Source: Lacrimispora xylanisolvens (GTDB lineage: Bacteria; Bacillota; Clostridia; Lachnospirales; Lachnospiraceae). Taken from it: DNA of 64,000 bases. Each line of letters starts with the position of its first letter. Positions within the stretch are counted from its first letter, which is position 1. A program made the translations under genes and the position numbers. The stretch covers positions 310,001 through 374,000 of the forward strand of contig NZ_PTJA01000005.1 in the NCBI RefSeq assembly GCF_002934545.1, in the 5' to 3' direction. Below are positions 16,572 to 24,604 of the stretch, piece by piece. Under the pieces are notes generated by a model. That model was not told where the DNA came from. It saw only the letters and a program-made list of their open reading frames with translations, and made no database searches.

Positions 16572-17139
16572 TGGATTCCCACCTCTTGAATCCGGGAATA
16601 AAAATCCCTGCAGCATCTAGAATTTTACATGCAAGATGAAAGTTTACGTCCTCCAGAGACTTTGGTCTGCTGTAATAAGAAATAACCGGAGGCAGTATGG
16701 TAACATTCTGCACGCCGGATAAATACTCCATATTTCTTAAATGAATCTGGCTGAGTGGAGTTTCTCTTGTCACTAATATGAGACGGCGTTTTTCTTTTAT
16801 TGTCACATCTGCAGCCCGAAGCAGCAGATTATCAGAGTAACCGTTTGCGATTCCTGCCACTGTCTTCATACTGCAGGGAACCACGATCATCCCTTCGGTC
16901 CGAAAGGTACCACTGGCTATGGAAGCACCAATATTTTTGCAGTCATAACACACATCTGCCAGTCCTGTAAATTCTTCCATCGACAGATCCGTCTCATGTA
17001 AGATCGTCTCCTCGCCGCCTCTGCTGATCACCAGATGAGTCTCATATTCCGGTATCTTTTTAAGTTCCTTTAAGCAAACCTCTGCCAGTGGGGCGCCACT
17101 GGCCCCACTGACAGCAAGTATGATCCGTTTCTTCTCCAT
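16558..17139 (-). CDS. ubiX: UbiX-family flavin prenyltransferase (LpdB-like)
   Basis: 193 residues. Transfers dimethylallyl to FMN to make prenyl-FMN for UbiD decarboxylases. The flavodoxin-like start AVSGASGAPLAEVCLKEL and the motif VPCSMKTVAGIANGYSDNLL, then RRLILVTRETPLSQIHLRNM, are diagnostic. The start follows the DUF554 stop by only a few nt and has a poor ribosome binding site, suggesting translational coupling. Its 3' end overlaps lpdD. Part of the MerR-controlled decarboxylase operon. Confidence 0.93.
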   Translation of the reverse strand: MEKKRIILAVSGASGAPLAEVCLKELKKIPEYETHLVISRGGEETILHETDLSMEEFTGLADVCYDCKNIGASIASGTFRTEGMIVVPCSMKTVAGIANGYSDNLLLRAADVTIKEKRRLILVTRETPLSQIHLRNMEYLSGVQNVTILPPVISYYSRPKSLEDVNFHLACKILDAAGIFIPGFKRWESNDNA

Positions 17140-17143
17140 AGGC

Positions 17144-17872
17144 TTATAACAGTCTCAAAATTACATGAGACCAGAAATAGGAAAACGGCATGACAAGTAC
17201 CATGGCAGGCAGCATATTTGCTATGGGAAATGATTTAATCCCTGAAATACGAAGGCCGGTAGCCAGCATTAAAATGCCGCCGCATGCGGTAAAATCGTTG
17301 AGCATTTCCTTTGTTGTCATGGGCATGATAAAAGAAGCGCTGAGAAACAGCGTTAAAAGTACAATAAACTGGGGAACGCATACGGTGCACGTAATAAATC
17401 CAAGGCTTGCTGCAAAAATACCAGCTGTAAAAAAATCAAGAATTGACTTGGAGAACAGAATCGTATGATCTCCAGTCATTCCCGCCTGCAACGCGCCAAA
17501 TATGCCGGTTCCGCTTGCGCAAAACAGGACGACGATGCTGACAAGCCTCTGCATGAACTCCTCCTGGCTTAACCCGGTTCCTTTTCCGGAAAACATCTTT
17601 GAAATAGGCGCCTGTACCTTCTGGGCTGCAGCTGTGATGCCCCATTCCAAATGAATCAGTTCACCGATTGCAGTTCCAATGATTACCGCAAACACAACGG
17701 CAGGAAGGTAGGTCAGTTTTACGATTGAAGCGATTCCCATGGACATGGAAGCGACTCCGAAGATCAACGTGAGGTTATCACGAAGATGACCAGGTATTTT
17801 ATTTCCTAATAAAGCTCCGGCAGCGCCGCCTGTCAGCACTGCCAGACTGTTAACAATTACTCCGATTGGCAT
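17144..17872 (-). CDS. DUF554 family integral membrane protein
   Basis: 242 residues with about 6-7 hydrophobic segments, beginning MPIGVIVNSLAVLTGGAAG and containing GVASMSMGIASIVKL and FCASGTGIFGALQAGMTGDH, the pattern of DUF554 (YdfK/YqgA-like) proteins, whose function is unknown. It lies between ubiD (40 nt upstream) and ubiX, so it is cotranscribed with the decarboxylase. A transport role for the aromatic acid or its product is a plausible inference from position only. GAGGAA precedes the start. Confidence 0.85.
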   Translation of the reverse strand: MPIGVIVNSLAVLTGGAAGALLGNKIPGHLRDNLTLIFGVASMSMGIASIVKLTYLPAVVFAVIIGTAIGELIHLEWGITAAAQKVQAPISKMFSGKGTGLSQEEFMQRLVSIVVLFCASGTGIFGALQAGMTGDHTILFSKSILDFFTAGIFAASLGFITCTVCVPQFIVLLTLFLSASFIMPMTTKEMLNDFTACGGILMLATGLRISGIKSFPIANMLPAMVLVMPFSYFWSHVILRLL

Positions 17873-17912
17873 ATGTATTCCTCTTATGTTTTAGTAAAAA
17901 TCCAGTAACAAT

Positions 17913-19391
17913 CTAGTTAATATCCGGCACCCAGTGGGAAGGATCTACATCCATAAACTTCGCCCGGCTAAAACGGCTTTTCTGATCAAATGGAACGGTA
18001 CAGTCAAAGATGGTCTTGCAGGCGATTCCATGATCTCTTATGGAAGGTGAGATAGAGGGATCATTGGAGGGATCCAGCGGATGACAGCGTACTCCCGGAA
18101 TACATATAATACCGGAATCTCCCTGCATACGGGTATTCATCGCCCAGATAACATCGTTGATATCAAAAGGATCAACATCCTCATCAACAAGAAATACATG
18201 CTTTAACTCACTGAATGCGGAGAACGCAAGCAGTGCAGCCTGGCGTTGTCTTCCCTCATCACTGGGAATCTTTTTACAGAACTGAAGAACAGCCATATAT
18301 TTTCCGCCGCCGCTTGACGCACAGTATACATTTAACAGCTTTCCAGGCATGGCCTTTTCCACCATCTGAATAATGCTGGCTTCGGTTGGAATTCCCGCCA
18401 TGCTTACATGCTCCTCGCTTGGTCCGATACAGGTCTGCATGATGGGATTGATTCTGTGGGTCACTGCTTTTACCTTAATAACAGGAAGCTCCGGGTTGGC
18501 AGGGCCTGTATAACCTGGAAATTCCGGCATGGCTTTTCCCGTGTTGGTATTCTGGTCCTCTCTTACCCGCACTCCGGGAAGGAGTTCCCCTTCTATTACA
18601 TATTCTGCATTGGCAATGCAATTTTCATCTATGGTAATACAGGGAGTAAGTTCCACCGGCTCCTTGCGGATCGCCCCGGCAATCTCCAGCTCATTAAAAC
18701 CCAGAGGAGTTGTAGGCGGTTCAAAGCAGGAAGCGATTTCAATGGCAGGATCCACGCCGATGCTGATGGAGATGGGGAGGGGTTTCCCAGCTGCCTCTGC
18801 TTTTTCACGGAAAACGCTTAAATGCCTGGCACCTGGTACAAAGTACATGGAGATTTCATCCTTACTCTGAATGCACAGGCGGTGAATGGTAACATCAGAA
18901 ATCTTTGTTTCCGGATCTGAGGCGTAACACATTCCCAATGTTATATAAGGTCCTGCGTCTTCTTCTGTATTGGTTGGCGCTGGAACCAATTTACGTAAAT
19001 CAAAATCAGAATCGGTGGCGTAATGAACCACTTCCTGGCATTTTGCTTCTTTCTGATCAATAACCACTGGCTTTATGGGGTGATTCACCGCTTCGTTTAG
19101 CATGTGCCCTAAACGCTCCGGTGCCTCATTCAGCAAATACCCTACTCGTTTCCGGCTTGCCAGTAATCCAATTGCCACTCTTGCCCCCTCATGACCGGTT
19201 ACCTGATTAAATACCATAGCAGGGCCTTCTTTTGTGGGGCGCATAACGGTACCGCCGGCACCCACATGGCGGTAAACGCCGGAGAGTTCCGCATGAGGAT
19301 GAACTTCGACATCAGTTTCAATGAGCTGCCCCGGAATTGACGCCAAAAGCTCCAGGGATGAACGCAAATCATTCACTTTAATTTTTGACAT
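17913..19391 (-). CDS. UbiD-family prenyl-FMN decarboxylase (LpdC-like)
   Basis: 492 residues, full-length UbiD family. Non-oxidative decarboxylation, most likely of a hydroxybenzoate such as gallate or protocatechuate, given the LpdB/LpdD partners; exact substrate is inferred. Visible family signatures include HVGAGGTVMRPTKEGPAMVF, the prenyl-FMN site region TIHRLCIQ and the acidic IEGELLPGVRVRED stretch that provides catalytic glutamates. The start ATG follows AAGGAGGA. It is the first gene of the operon, 97 nt downstream of the merR gene and behind a MerR-type promoter. Confidence 0.93.
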   Translation of the reverse strand: MSKIKVNDLRSSLELLASIPGQLIETDVEVHPHAELSGVYRHVGAGGTVMRPTKEGPAMVFNQVTGHEGARVAIGLLASRKRVGYLLNEAPERLGHMLNEAVNHPIKPVVIDQKEAKCQEVVHYATDSDFDLRKLVPAPTNTEEDAGPYITLGMCYASDPETKISDVTIHRLCIQSKDEISMYFVPGARHLSVFREKAEAAGKPLPISISIGVDPAIEIASCFEPPTTPLGFNELEIAGAIRKEPVELTPCITIDENCIANAEYVIEGELLPGVRVREDQNTNTGKAMPEFPGYTGPANPELPVIKVKAVTHRINPIMQTCIGPSEEHVSMAGIPTEASIIQMVEKAMPGKLLNVYCASSGGGKYMAVLQFCKKIPSDEGRQRQAALLAFSAFSELKHVFLVDEDVDPFDINDVIWAMNTRMQGDSGIICIPGVRCHPLDPSNDPSISPSIRDHGIACKTIFDCTVPFDQKSRFSRAKFMDVDPSHWVPDIN

Positions 19392-19431
19392 AAAAAAATC
19401 CTCCTTTCATCGTTGATCGGCCGATAAGTAT

Positions 19432-19462
19432 ACTATGCACTATATTGCGGCTATACAGTCAA
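19432..19462 (-). promoter_or_regulatory. MerR-type promoter and operator of the ubiD operon
   Basis: On the minus strand TTGACT (19457-19462) and CATAGT (19432-19437) have a 19-bp spacer, the overlong spacing typical of MerR-activated promoters. An imperfect dyad, ACTGTATAG-CCG-CAATATAGT (19439-19459), with 7 of 9 arm positions matching, occupies the spacer, where MerR dimers bind and untwist DNA. Confidence 0.75.
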
Positions 19463-19487
19463 GAGGATTTTTATGAAACTTGTTATA

Positions 19488-20315
19488 TTATGTAGTTTTT
19501 TTCACCGGAATCTGCAGGCAGCAGTAATCCACCTCATGTTCGGAGTTGTAAAATGTAGTATCCAAAAGACATAAATCAAGAGCATCTCCGGTAATCTCAT
19601 AGTTGCCGGACTCTGTCCATTTTTTTAGTGTATAAAAATCTTCCTTAAAATAAGGAAATGAATATTTGTACATACAGGCAAATGTTCCGCCTGGAATCTC
19701 CTCAACCCCTGGAATGTCATATTCTGCAGCAGGAAGTACTACAAAAATTCCTGCGCCTTTGTATAAATTCTCCGATTGAAACTGATTGCACCGGATGAGC
19801 GTGCCGAATCCGCTGGAAGGCATCGTCCCCCAGTCAAAAAGCAGATTCCAGGCTTTCATCAATGTGAGGTGAAGAACATCTTTACATGGTTCGGAAGGGA
19901 ACGGGACAAACAGTACCTTTCTGGGTCCGATCTCCCTGATATGGGGAGTATTAATGGGATGCTCTTCATGAAGACTTTCATAAAACCGAATTCTCTGTTC
20001 TAAATGCATCCTGGTTCTGTTCAGTTCCTCAATCTGCTTATCAACCGAATCCTGCTGCAATTCCAGTAGATGGATCACGGAATCAGGGCTGCGGTTTTCA
20101 AAGCTTTTCTTAATATCCTCCAGCTTCACCCCAAATTTTTTTAACAGACAGATTTCCCTTAAAACAGGGATCTGAAAAACACTGTAAAACCGGTAACCGT
20201 GTTCGTTGATGGAAACAGGCTTTAATAGCCCGATATGATCATAATAAATAAGCGTCTGGCGGGTAAGGTGATGCAGCTTCGCCATCTCACTGATTGTGAC
20301 AATTTCATCTCCCAT
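19488..20315 (-). CDS. MerR family regulator with GyrI-like effector domain
   Basis: 275 residues from ATG 20315 (GGAGGGGGAG 6 nt upstream); an in-frame ATG at 20333 is formed by that ribosome binding site. N-terminal winged helix ISEMAKLHHLTRQTLIYYDHIGLL, then a coiled-coil dimerisation helix (LLELQQDSVDKQIEELNRTR), then a C-terminal GyrI/AraC-effector-like beta domain with GTFACMYKYSFPY. This is the BmrR-type architecture, which binds hydrophobic or aromatic ligands. It sits upstream of the ubiD promoter on the same strand, so it probably senses the phenolic substrate and activates the decarboxylase operon. Confidence 0.88.
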   Translation of the reverse strand: MGDEIVTISEMAKLHHLTRQTLIYYDHIGLLKPVSINEHGYRFYSVFQIPVLREICLLKKFGVKLEDIKKSFENRSPDSVIHLLELQQDSVDKQIEELNRTRMHLEQRIRFYESLHEEHPINTPHIREIGPRKVLFVPFPSEPCKDVLHLTLMKAWNLLFDWGTMPSSGFGTLIRCNQFQSENLYKGAGIFVVLPAAEYDIPGVEEIPGGTFACMYKYSFPYFKEDFYTLKKWTESGNYEITGDALDLCLLDTTFYNSEHEVDYCCLQIPVKKTT

Positions 20316-20332
20316 AATGCGCTCCCCCTCCA

Positions 20333-21088
20333 TTACAATGATTCAATTATTAAAGAATCCAGATTGTCCACACCATCCTTCCATGCCATGGAAATATCCT
20401 TATGTAAGGATAACGAAGGACCTGACTTGGAGTAAAAATTCAGAGTACAGGTAAAATGTGTTCTGCAATTATGCATGACCCATCTGCATTTATGGCTGTT
20501 TCCCAGCACTCTGCCATAAAACGCGGATAATTCCAGAATCGTATTCCGGCAATGTTCAAAGGACTCCCCCTGCTTTTCCAGAATAATTTTCTTTATTATC
20601 TGAATCGCATCTTCTGCTTTCATTTGTGATATATCCAGTTGATGCTCTGTTAAAAATTTTTGAGCCAGCAAATCGTGTTCTTTAAACAGCCTGAAATCAT
20701 CTTCTTCCCTGAAATAATCATTTTCCAAAGGCGGTTTGGAAATTTTCTTAAAAAAATCCCGTCCATATTGTTTCAATATATCGGCATATGCTTCAATAGC
20801 TAGCTTATATTCTTTTAAAGTGGCACATGGAAAGCCATTCTCACTGCTGTCCGGCACAATATCCTCAATCCCATAACTGCTGCATCTGCCTGAATAAGAG
20901 TTAATAACCATAAACAGCCTCTTATCCCATCCCCTGGTGTAAAACTCAACCACCACTCTTGCTGTCTCTCCCTTACTGTTTTTAAATTTTCTTATGAACC
21001 AGCAGCTATTTATATTTTCACCAGAGACAAAACCCATGGGTATTAAAACATTTCCGATAATCTCTCTTGTTAATTCCTTTTTAGTCAT
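20333..21088 (-). CDS. Hypothetical protein
   Basis: 251 residues from ATG 21088 (AAGGAG 10 nt upstream). I do not recognise a family. It is soluble, with no signal peptide or membrane segment, and mixed alpha/beta in composition: an N-terminal part with NVLIPMGFVSGENINSCW and FYTRGWDKRLFMVINSY, then a charged helical middle (ISKPPLENDYFREEDDFRLF). It lies 17 nt upstream of merR on the same strand, behind a promoter at 21157-21186, so the two are likely cotranscribed. Confidence 0.7.
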   Translation of the reverse strand: MTKKELTREIIGNVLIPMGFVSGENINSCWFIRKFKNSKGETARVVVEFYTRGWDKRLFMVINSYSGRCSSYGIEDIVPDSSENGFPCATLKEYKLAIEAYADILKQYGRDFFKKISKPPLENDYFREEDDFRLFKEHDLLAQKFLTEHQLDISQMKAEDAIQIIKKIILEKQGESFEHCRNTILELSAFYGRVLGNSHKCRWVMHNCRTHFTCTLNFYSKSGPSLSLHKDISMAWKDGVDNLDSLIIESL

Positions 21089-21156
21089 AAATATATTCTC
21101 CTTTGAAATAAGCAAAACAGCGCAAGTATACGTTTAGAGAATGTTACTTTGGCTTT

Positions 21157-21186
21157 ATTATATAATACTTATCATGGCAAACACAA
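21157..21186 (-). promoter_or_regulatory. Promoter of the hypothetical-merR pair
   Basis: Minus strand TTGTGT (21181-21186), 18-bp spacer, TATAAT (21157-21162), about 70 nt before the predicted start codon. Confidence 0.5.
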
Positions 21187-21349
21187 GGGAATGCCGTTGA
21201 AAAAGTTACAAATATTAATAATTATATCCTTTAAGCTTATACCATGTTTCCTGCAAATACTCAACCAATAGGACGAAATTATACAAGTTAGGTTCCAAAA
21301 TTAGCATGATAGTACGAAAAATGAGCCGGTGATATGCTCTCTTCCTGAT

Positions 21350-21378
21350 TTGACTCGCCGCCCATTTTATGCTAGGAT
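21350..21378 (+). promoter_or_regulatory. Promoter of the 75-residue gene
   Basis: TTGACT (21350-21355), 17-bp spacer, TAGGAT (21373-21378), 36 nt before the start codon. Together with the minus-strand promoter at 21157-21186 it accounts for the 326-base gene-free stretch 21089-21414; nothing else was recognised there. Confidence 0.6.
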
Positions 21379-21414
21379 GTGCTTATCAATTTAGAATCAG
21401 AAAGGATTTACCAT

Positions 21415-21642
21415 ATGAACCTCATGAACCTTATGCAGCTGAAAGAGGCCTGGAGTATCTTTAAGGACAATCACCCGAAATTCCCCTTATTCTTAAAAGC
21501 AGCTTCGGAAAGTGCTTTAAAGGAAGGATCCATGATAGAAATCCGTGTCACATCTCCAGAAGGGAAAACACTGACTACCAACATGAAGCTGAAAGCCTCA
21601 GATCTTGAGCTGATAGAACAATTGAAATCATCTTTAAAATAG
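21415..21642 (+). CDS. Small conserved-looking hypothetical protein
   Basis: 75 residues, starting MNLMNLMQLKEAWSIFKDNH, with AAAGGA 8 nt upstream of ATG 21415; the open frame reaches back to a GTG at 21379 without a ribosome binding site. Composition alternates an amphipathic N-terminal helix and a strand-rich part (GSMIEIRVTSPEGKTLTTNM) ending in a short helix. No known domain was recognised. A good promoter and initiation signal make it a likely real gene. It precedes the secreted protein gene by 89 nt. Confidence 0.7.
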   Translation: MNLMNLMQLKEAWSIFKDNHPKFPLFLKAASESALKEGSMIEIRVTSPEGKTLTTNMKLKASDLELIEQLKSSLK

Positions 21643-21731
21643 CAGGTTGTTGTTACTGGAAAGTTATGGTAGAATACTTTCAGGCCATGAAACAGTTATC
21701 GTTTCAATGGCAAAACAGGAGGAGTAAAGGC

Positions 21732-22742
21732 ATGAAAAAACTAATCAAAGTATTTGTTGCTGCCTCACTTCTGTCAATCTCTGTTGCATCTACCGCAATG
21801 GCTGGAACCTGGAAACAGGGTTCCGATGGCTGGCGGTGGAAGGAAGACGATCATACCTATACAGCATCTGCCTGGAAGTGGATCGATTCTGATAAAGACG
21901 GAATGGCAGAGTGCTACTATTTTAATGAAGACGGAATCCTGGTAACCAATACCATGACTCCTGATGGCCGTACTGTGAATGAAGACGGCGCATGGACTGA
22001 GGATGGCATCGTACGCTTAAGAGCGGCCAACCCTTCCGTAGCCGTTCAGATGAAGAAAAAGGGAGCGCTTCTTTACCAGGATGCGGATAAGAAAAGTTCT
22101 TCTTTACCAGGGCAGGATATCAACGCTGATATTGCCATGAATTTATATTACGACTGGCTGCAGATTCCGGTTATTATGAATATGCAGATGAAATACCACG
22201 ATATTAACACACCCAGCATGGAGTTTTTATCCAACAGCACGGTGAAGACTCTGGGTATGGAAAAGGTTGAGAGCTCCTTTTATACCGGGGGCTGTTATTA
22301 CTCCAATTCCAAAGACAGCGGAAAGTTTAAGATGAAAATCGGATATGAAGATATGACAAAACATCTCACTCTTGGAGGTCTTACCGGACAGTTTTGGGGA
22401 TTTTTAGACAACGTACAGATCGCACAGGATCAGGACGGAAACAGTGTCATGTTTTATACCACTGAGGCAGACGGTCTGGAACAGTATTTAACCAAATTTT
22501 ACGATAAAGTATGGCCTACACTTTCCGATTCGGATTACAAAATCACTGGCGTGACCGGAAAAGCAATTATCAATCCGGATGGATATTTTTCCAAAGAACA
22601 GATCCTGATCTCCATGACTATTAACGAGGATGGAGAGACCATGGGACTGGATATGAGTGTGGATCTGGATTATAAAAATCCGGGACAAACGGTGGCAATT
22701 GCCTTTCCTTCCACGGAGGGGTTTGAGGAAGTGGTATATTAA
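21732..22742 (+). CDS. Secreted protein with cell-wall-binding-like N-terminal repeats
   Basis: 336 residues from ATG 21732 (AGGAG upstream). Signal peptide MKKLIKVFVAASLLSISVAS ending with a likely AMA-GTW cleavage. The mature N-terminus carries tryptophan- and aromatic-rich units (GWRWKEDD, AWKWIDSDKDGMAECYYF, NEDGILVTNTMTPDGR) resembling choline-binding/CW repeats that anchor proteins to the envelope. The remaining ~240 residues (from about TMTPDGR on) are an unrecognised beta-rich domain with YYDWLQIPVIMNMQMKYH and GGLTGQFWGFLDNVQ. Function unknown. A strong bidirectional terminator follows. Confidence 0.78.
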   Translation: MKKLIKVFVAASLLSISVASTAMAGTWKQGSDGWRWKEDDHTYTASAWKWIDSDKDGMAECYYFNEDGILVTNTMTPDGRTVNEDGAWTEDGIVRLRAANPSVAVQMKKKGALLYQDADKKSSSLPGQDINADIAMNLYYDWLQIPVIMNMQMKYHDINTPSMEFLSNSTVKTLGMEKVESSFYTGGCYYSNSKDSGKFKMKIGYEDMTKHLTLGGLTGQFWGFLDNVQIAQDQDGNSVMFYTTEADGLEQYLTKFYDKVWPTLSDSDYKITGVTGKAIINPDGYFSKEQILISMTINEDGETMGLDMSVDLDYKNPGQTVAIAFPSTEGFEEVVY

Positions 22743-22789
22743 AAAAGCGGAGGAAGTGGTTCATAAACGAACTGCTTCCTCCGCTTTTT
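22741..22789. terminator. Bidirectional terminator
   Basis: AAAAAGCGGAGGAAG pairs with CTTCCTCCGCTTTTT, extended by GTTC/GAAC around a short loop. It serves the plus-strand secreted-protein gene and the convergent minus-strand gene whose stop lies at 22788. Confidence 0.88.
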
Positions 22790-23240
22790 AATTTTTTAAG
22801 CCAATATAAATATGTATCCGGCAACGCCCCTCTTCTGTCTTTTCGTACTCCTCAAAGTCACATACAAATGATCTTGACAGATCCATATTCCACAAATTCT
22901 GCCACACTTTTGCGACTGCCTCCTTACCCTCTCCCTCTGCAGTAAATTTTGCATACGTTCCGGCCGGTATGGTTTTGATTGTTATCCCGTCTGGCTGTCC
23001 TTCCGTTTTCTTAACCTCACATGCAGCCAGTACGCTGTAATCTTCAGTTTCTCTTCCCTCATACTCCGTATAAATCCCCAATGTCTTTTCATTAGCCTTA
23101 TACAATACCGAAGAATAAGCACCCATAAACTGCGCCCACAAACCGCCGATTACATTTCCCATATCCGGCGCATAATTATTAGTTCTTGCTGACAGACCAG
23201 CCACCATCATATCTTTTAACTCTACTAACTCATACGTCAT
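22788..23240 (-). CDS. GyrI-like effector-binding domain protein
   Basis: 150 residues forming a stand-alone GyrI/AraC-effector-binding (SHS2-type) domain: MTYELVELKDMMVAGLSART at the start, a central GLWAQFMGAYSSVLY helix, then GTYAKFTAEGEGKEAVAKVW. Such proteins bind small hydrophobic molecules or modulate regulators; no DNA-binding part is present. GAGGAAA precedes the start. It lies 69 nt downstream of the MFS gene on the same strand and ends in the terminator at 22741-22789. Confidence 0.75.
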   Translation of the reverse strand: MTYELVELKDMMVAGLSARTNNYAPDMGNVIGGLWAQFMGAYSSVLYKANEKTLGIYTEYEGRETEDYSVLAACEVKKTEGQPDGITIKTIPAGTYAKFTAEGEGKEAVAKVWQNLWNMDLSRSFVCDFEEYEKTEEGRCRIHIYIGLKN

Positions 23241-23309
23241 TTAATTTTCCTCTTTTCGATTTTATGAAGAAAATTATAACAAAGATAACATGACAGCTGA
23301 CTGTCACTA

Positions 23310-24488
23310 TTACTCCCTTTTTACCGCAAAAAACCTCATAAGAACGATTACCAGAATAAGCGGAAAGATAATGGCAGAAAAAATTCCGATTTTTAAATTG
23401 CTGCCAAATAATCCCGATACAATTCCAACGAGGGTTGGTCCTCCCGAGCATCCAAGATCACCCCCCAGAGCCAGGAATGCGAACATGGCAGTGCCTCCGC
23501 CCCGAATGGAAGCAGCGGCCAGGCTAAACGTCCCAGGCCACATAATTCCCACTGAAAAGCCGCAAAGTCCGCATCCAATCAGTCCCAGTACCGGATTAGG
23601 AGCACAGGTAATCAAAAGATAAGATGCCATACAAAGAACACCGCTGGCAGCCATGACTTTTTTCAGTTCCCATCTTTCCCCATACTGTCCATAGACAGCT
23701 CTTGATATCCCCATCATAAGTGCAAACAGCATGGGACCTGCCAGATCTCCAATGGTCTTCGTTACCCCCAGCCCCTCTTCCGCAAAGGCAGATGCCCACT
23801 GGCTGACTGCCTGTTCACTTGCTCCCGAGCAGACCATAAGAAGCAAAAAGACCCAGAACAGCTTGTTTCCAATTAATGCGGCAAAGGACATTCCTTCCTC
23901 CCCTTTTGAAAGAGAAGCAATGGGCACACGGAAAAATAAAACCATGCATACAGCCGGCACAATTGCCCAGAAAACCGCCAGTATCTTCCAGTTTCCGATT
24001 CCGAATAACCGGAAAAATAAGGTTGAAATCAGAACAACTCCCACATGCCCCCAGCAATAGAAGGAATGGAGCATACTCATGGCTTTTTCTTTATTATCTG
24101 TGGGACATGCTTCCACAATGGGACTGACAAGTACCTCCAAAAGCCCGCCGCCGATGGCATAGATAATAACTGCCAGCAGCAGCCCAACCCAGGAAGCAGA
24201 AACAATTCCCGGCAAAACGGTAAGAAGAATCAGTCCTGCTGCAGCCATAAGGTGTGCGGTAATCATGGAAATCCGGTATCCCACCCGATCTATCACCGCA
24301 GCCGATAAAAGATCCACCAGCAGCTGAACACCAAAATTTACGGTAACAAGAAGCGTAATTCTGGATAGTGATATTCCATACTCCCATTGAAAATGCAGAA
24401 ACAAAAGCGGCACAAAATTATTGACAATCGCCTGGACAATATAGCTTAGAAAGCAGGCATAAACAGTACTTTTATAATTTTCCTTCAC
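23310..24488 (-). CDS. MFS transporter
   Basis: 392 residues from GTG 24488, chosen because GGGGAGGG lies 8 nt upstream; an ATG at 24551 in the same frame would place the N-terminus inside the promoter region of the divergent araC. About 12 hydrophobic segments with a central charged loop are visible (VPIASLSKGEEG between the halves). The signature VDLLSAAVIDRVGYR between helices 2 and 3 is the MFS loop motif. Substrate cannot be predicted. It is divergent from an AraC-type regulator, which is the likely controller. Confidence 0.85.
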   Translation of the reverse strand: MKENYKSTVYACFLSYIVQAIVNNFVPLLFLHFQWEYGISLSRITLLVTVNFGVQLLVDLLSAAVIDRVGYRISMITAHLMAAAGLILLTVLPGIVSASWVGLLLAVIIYAIGGGLLEVLVSPIVEACPTDNKEKAMSMLHSFYCWGHVGVVLISTLFFRLFGIGNWKILAVFWAIVPAVCMVLFFRVPIASLSKGEEGMSFAALIGNKLFWVFLLLMVCSGASEQAVSQWASAFAEEGLGVTKTIGDLAGPMLFALMMGISRAVYGQYGERWELKKVMAASGVLCMASYLLITCAPNPVLGLIGCGLCGFSVGIMWPGTFSLAAASIRGGGTAMFAFLALGGDLGCSGGPTLVGIVSGLFGSNLKIGIFSAIIFPLILVIVLMRFFAVKRE

Positions 24489-24604
24489 GTATTCGGCCCT
24501 CCCCTGTAATATGATTGTATTATACTGCAGTTGACAATTCAAATCTTGCAATTTACCGCCAGCTTATGGTACAATTTAGCCGATCACAAAAAGGAGAACG
24601 CTCT

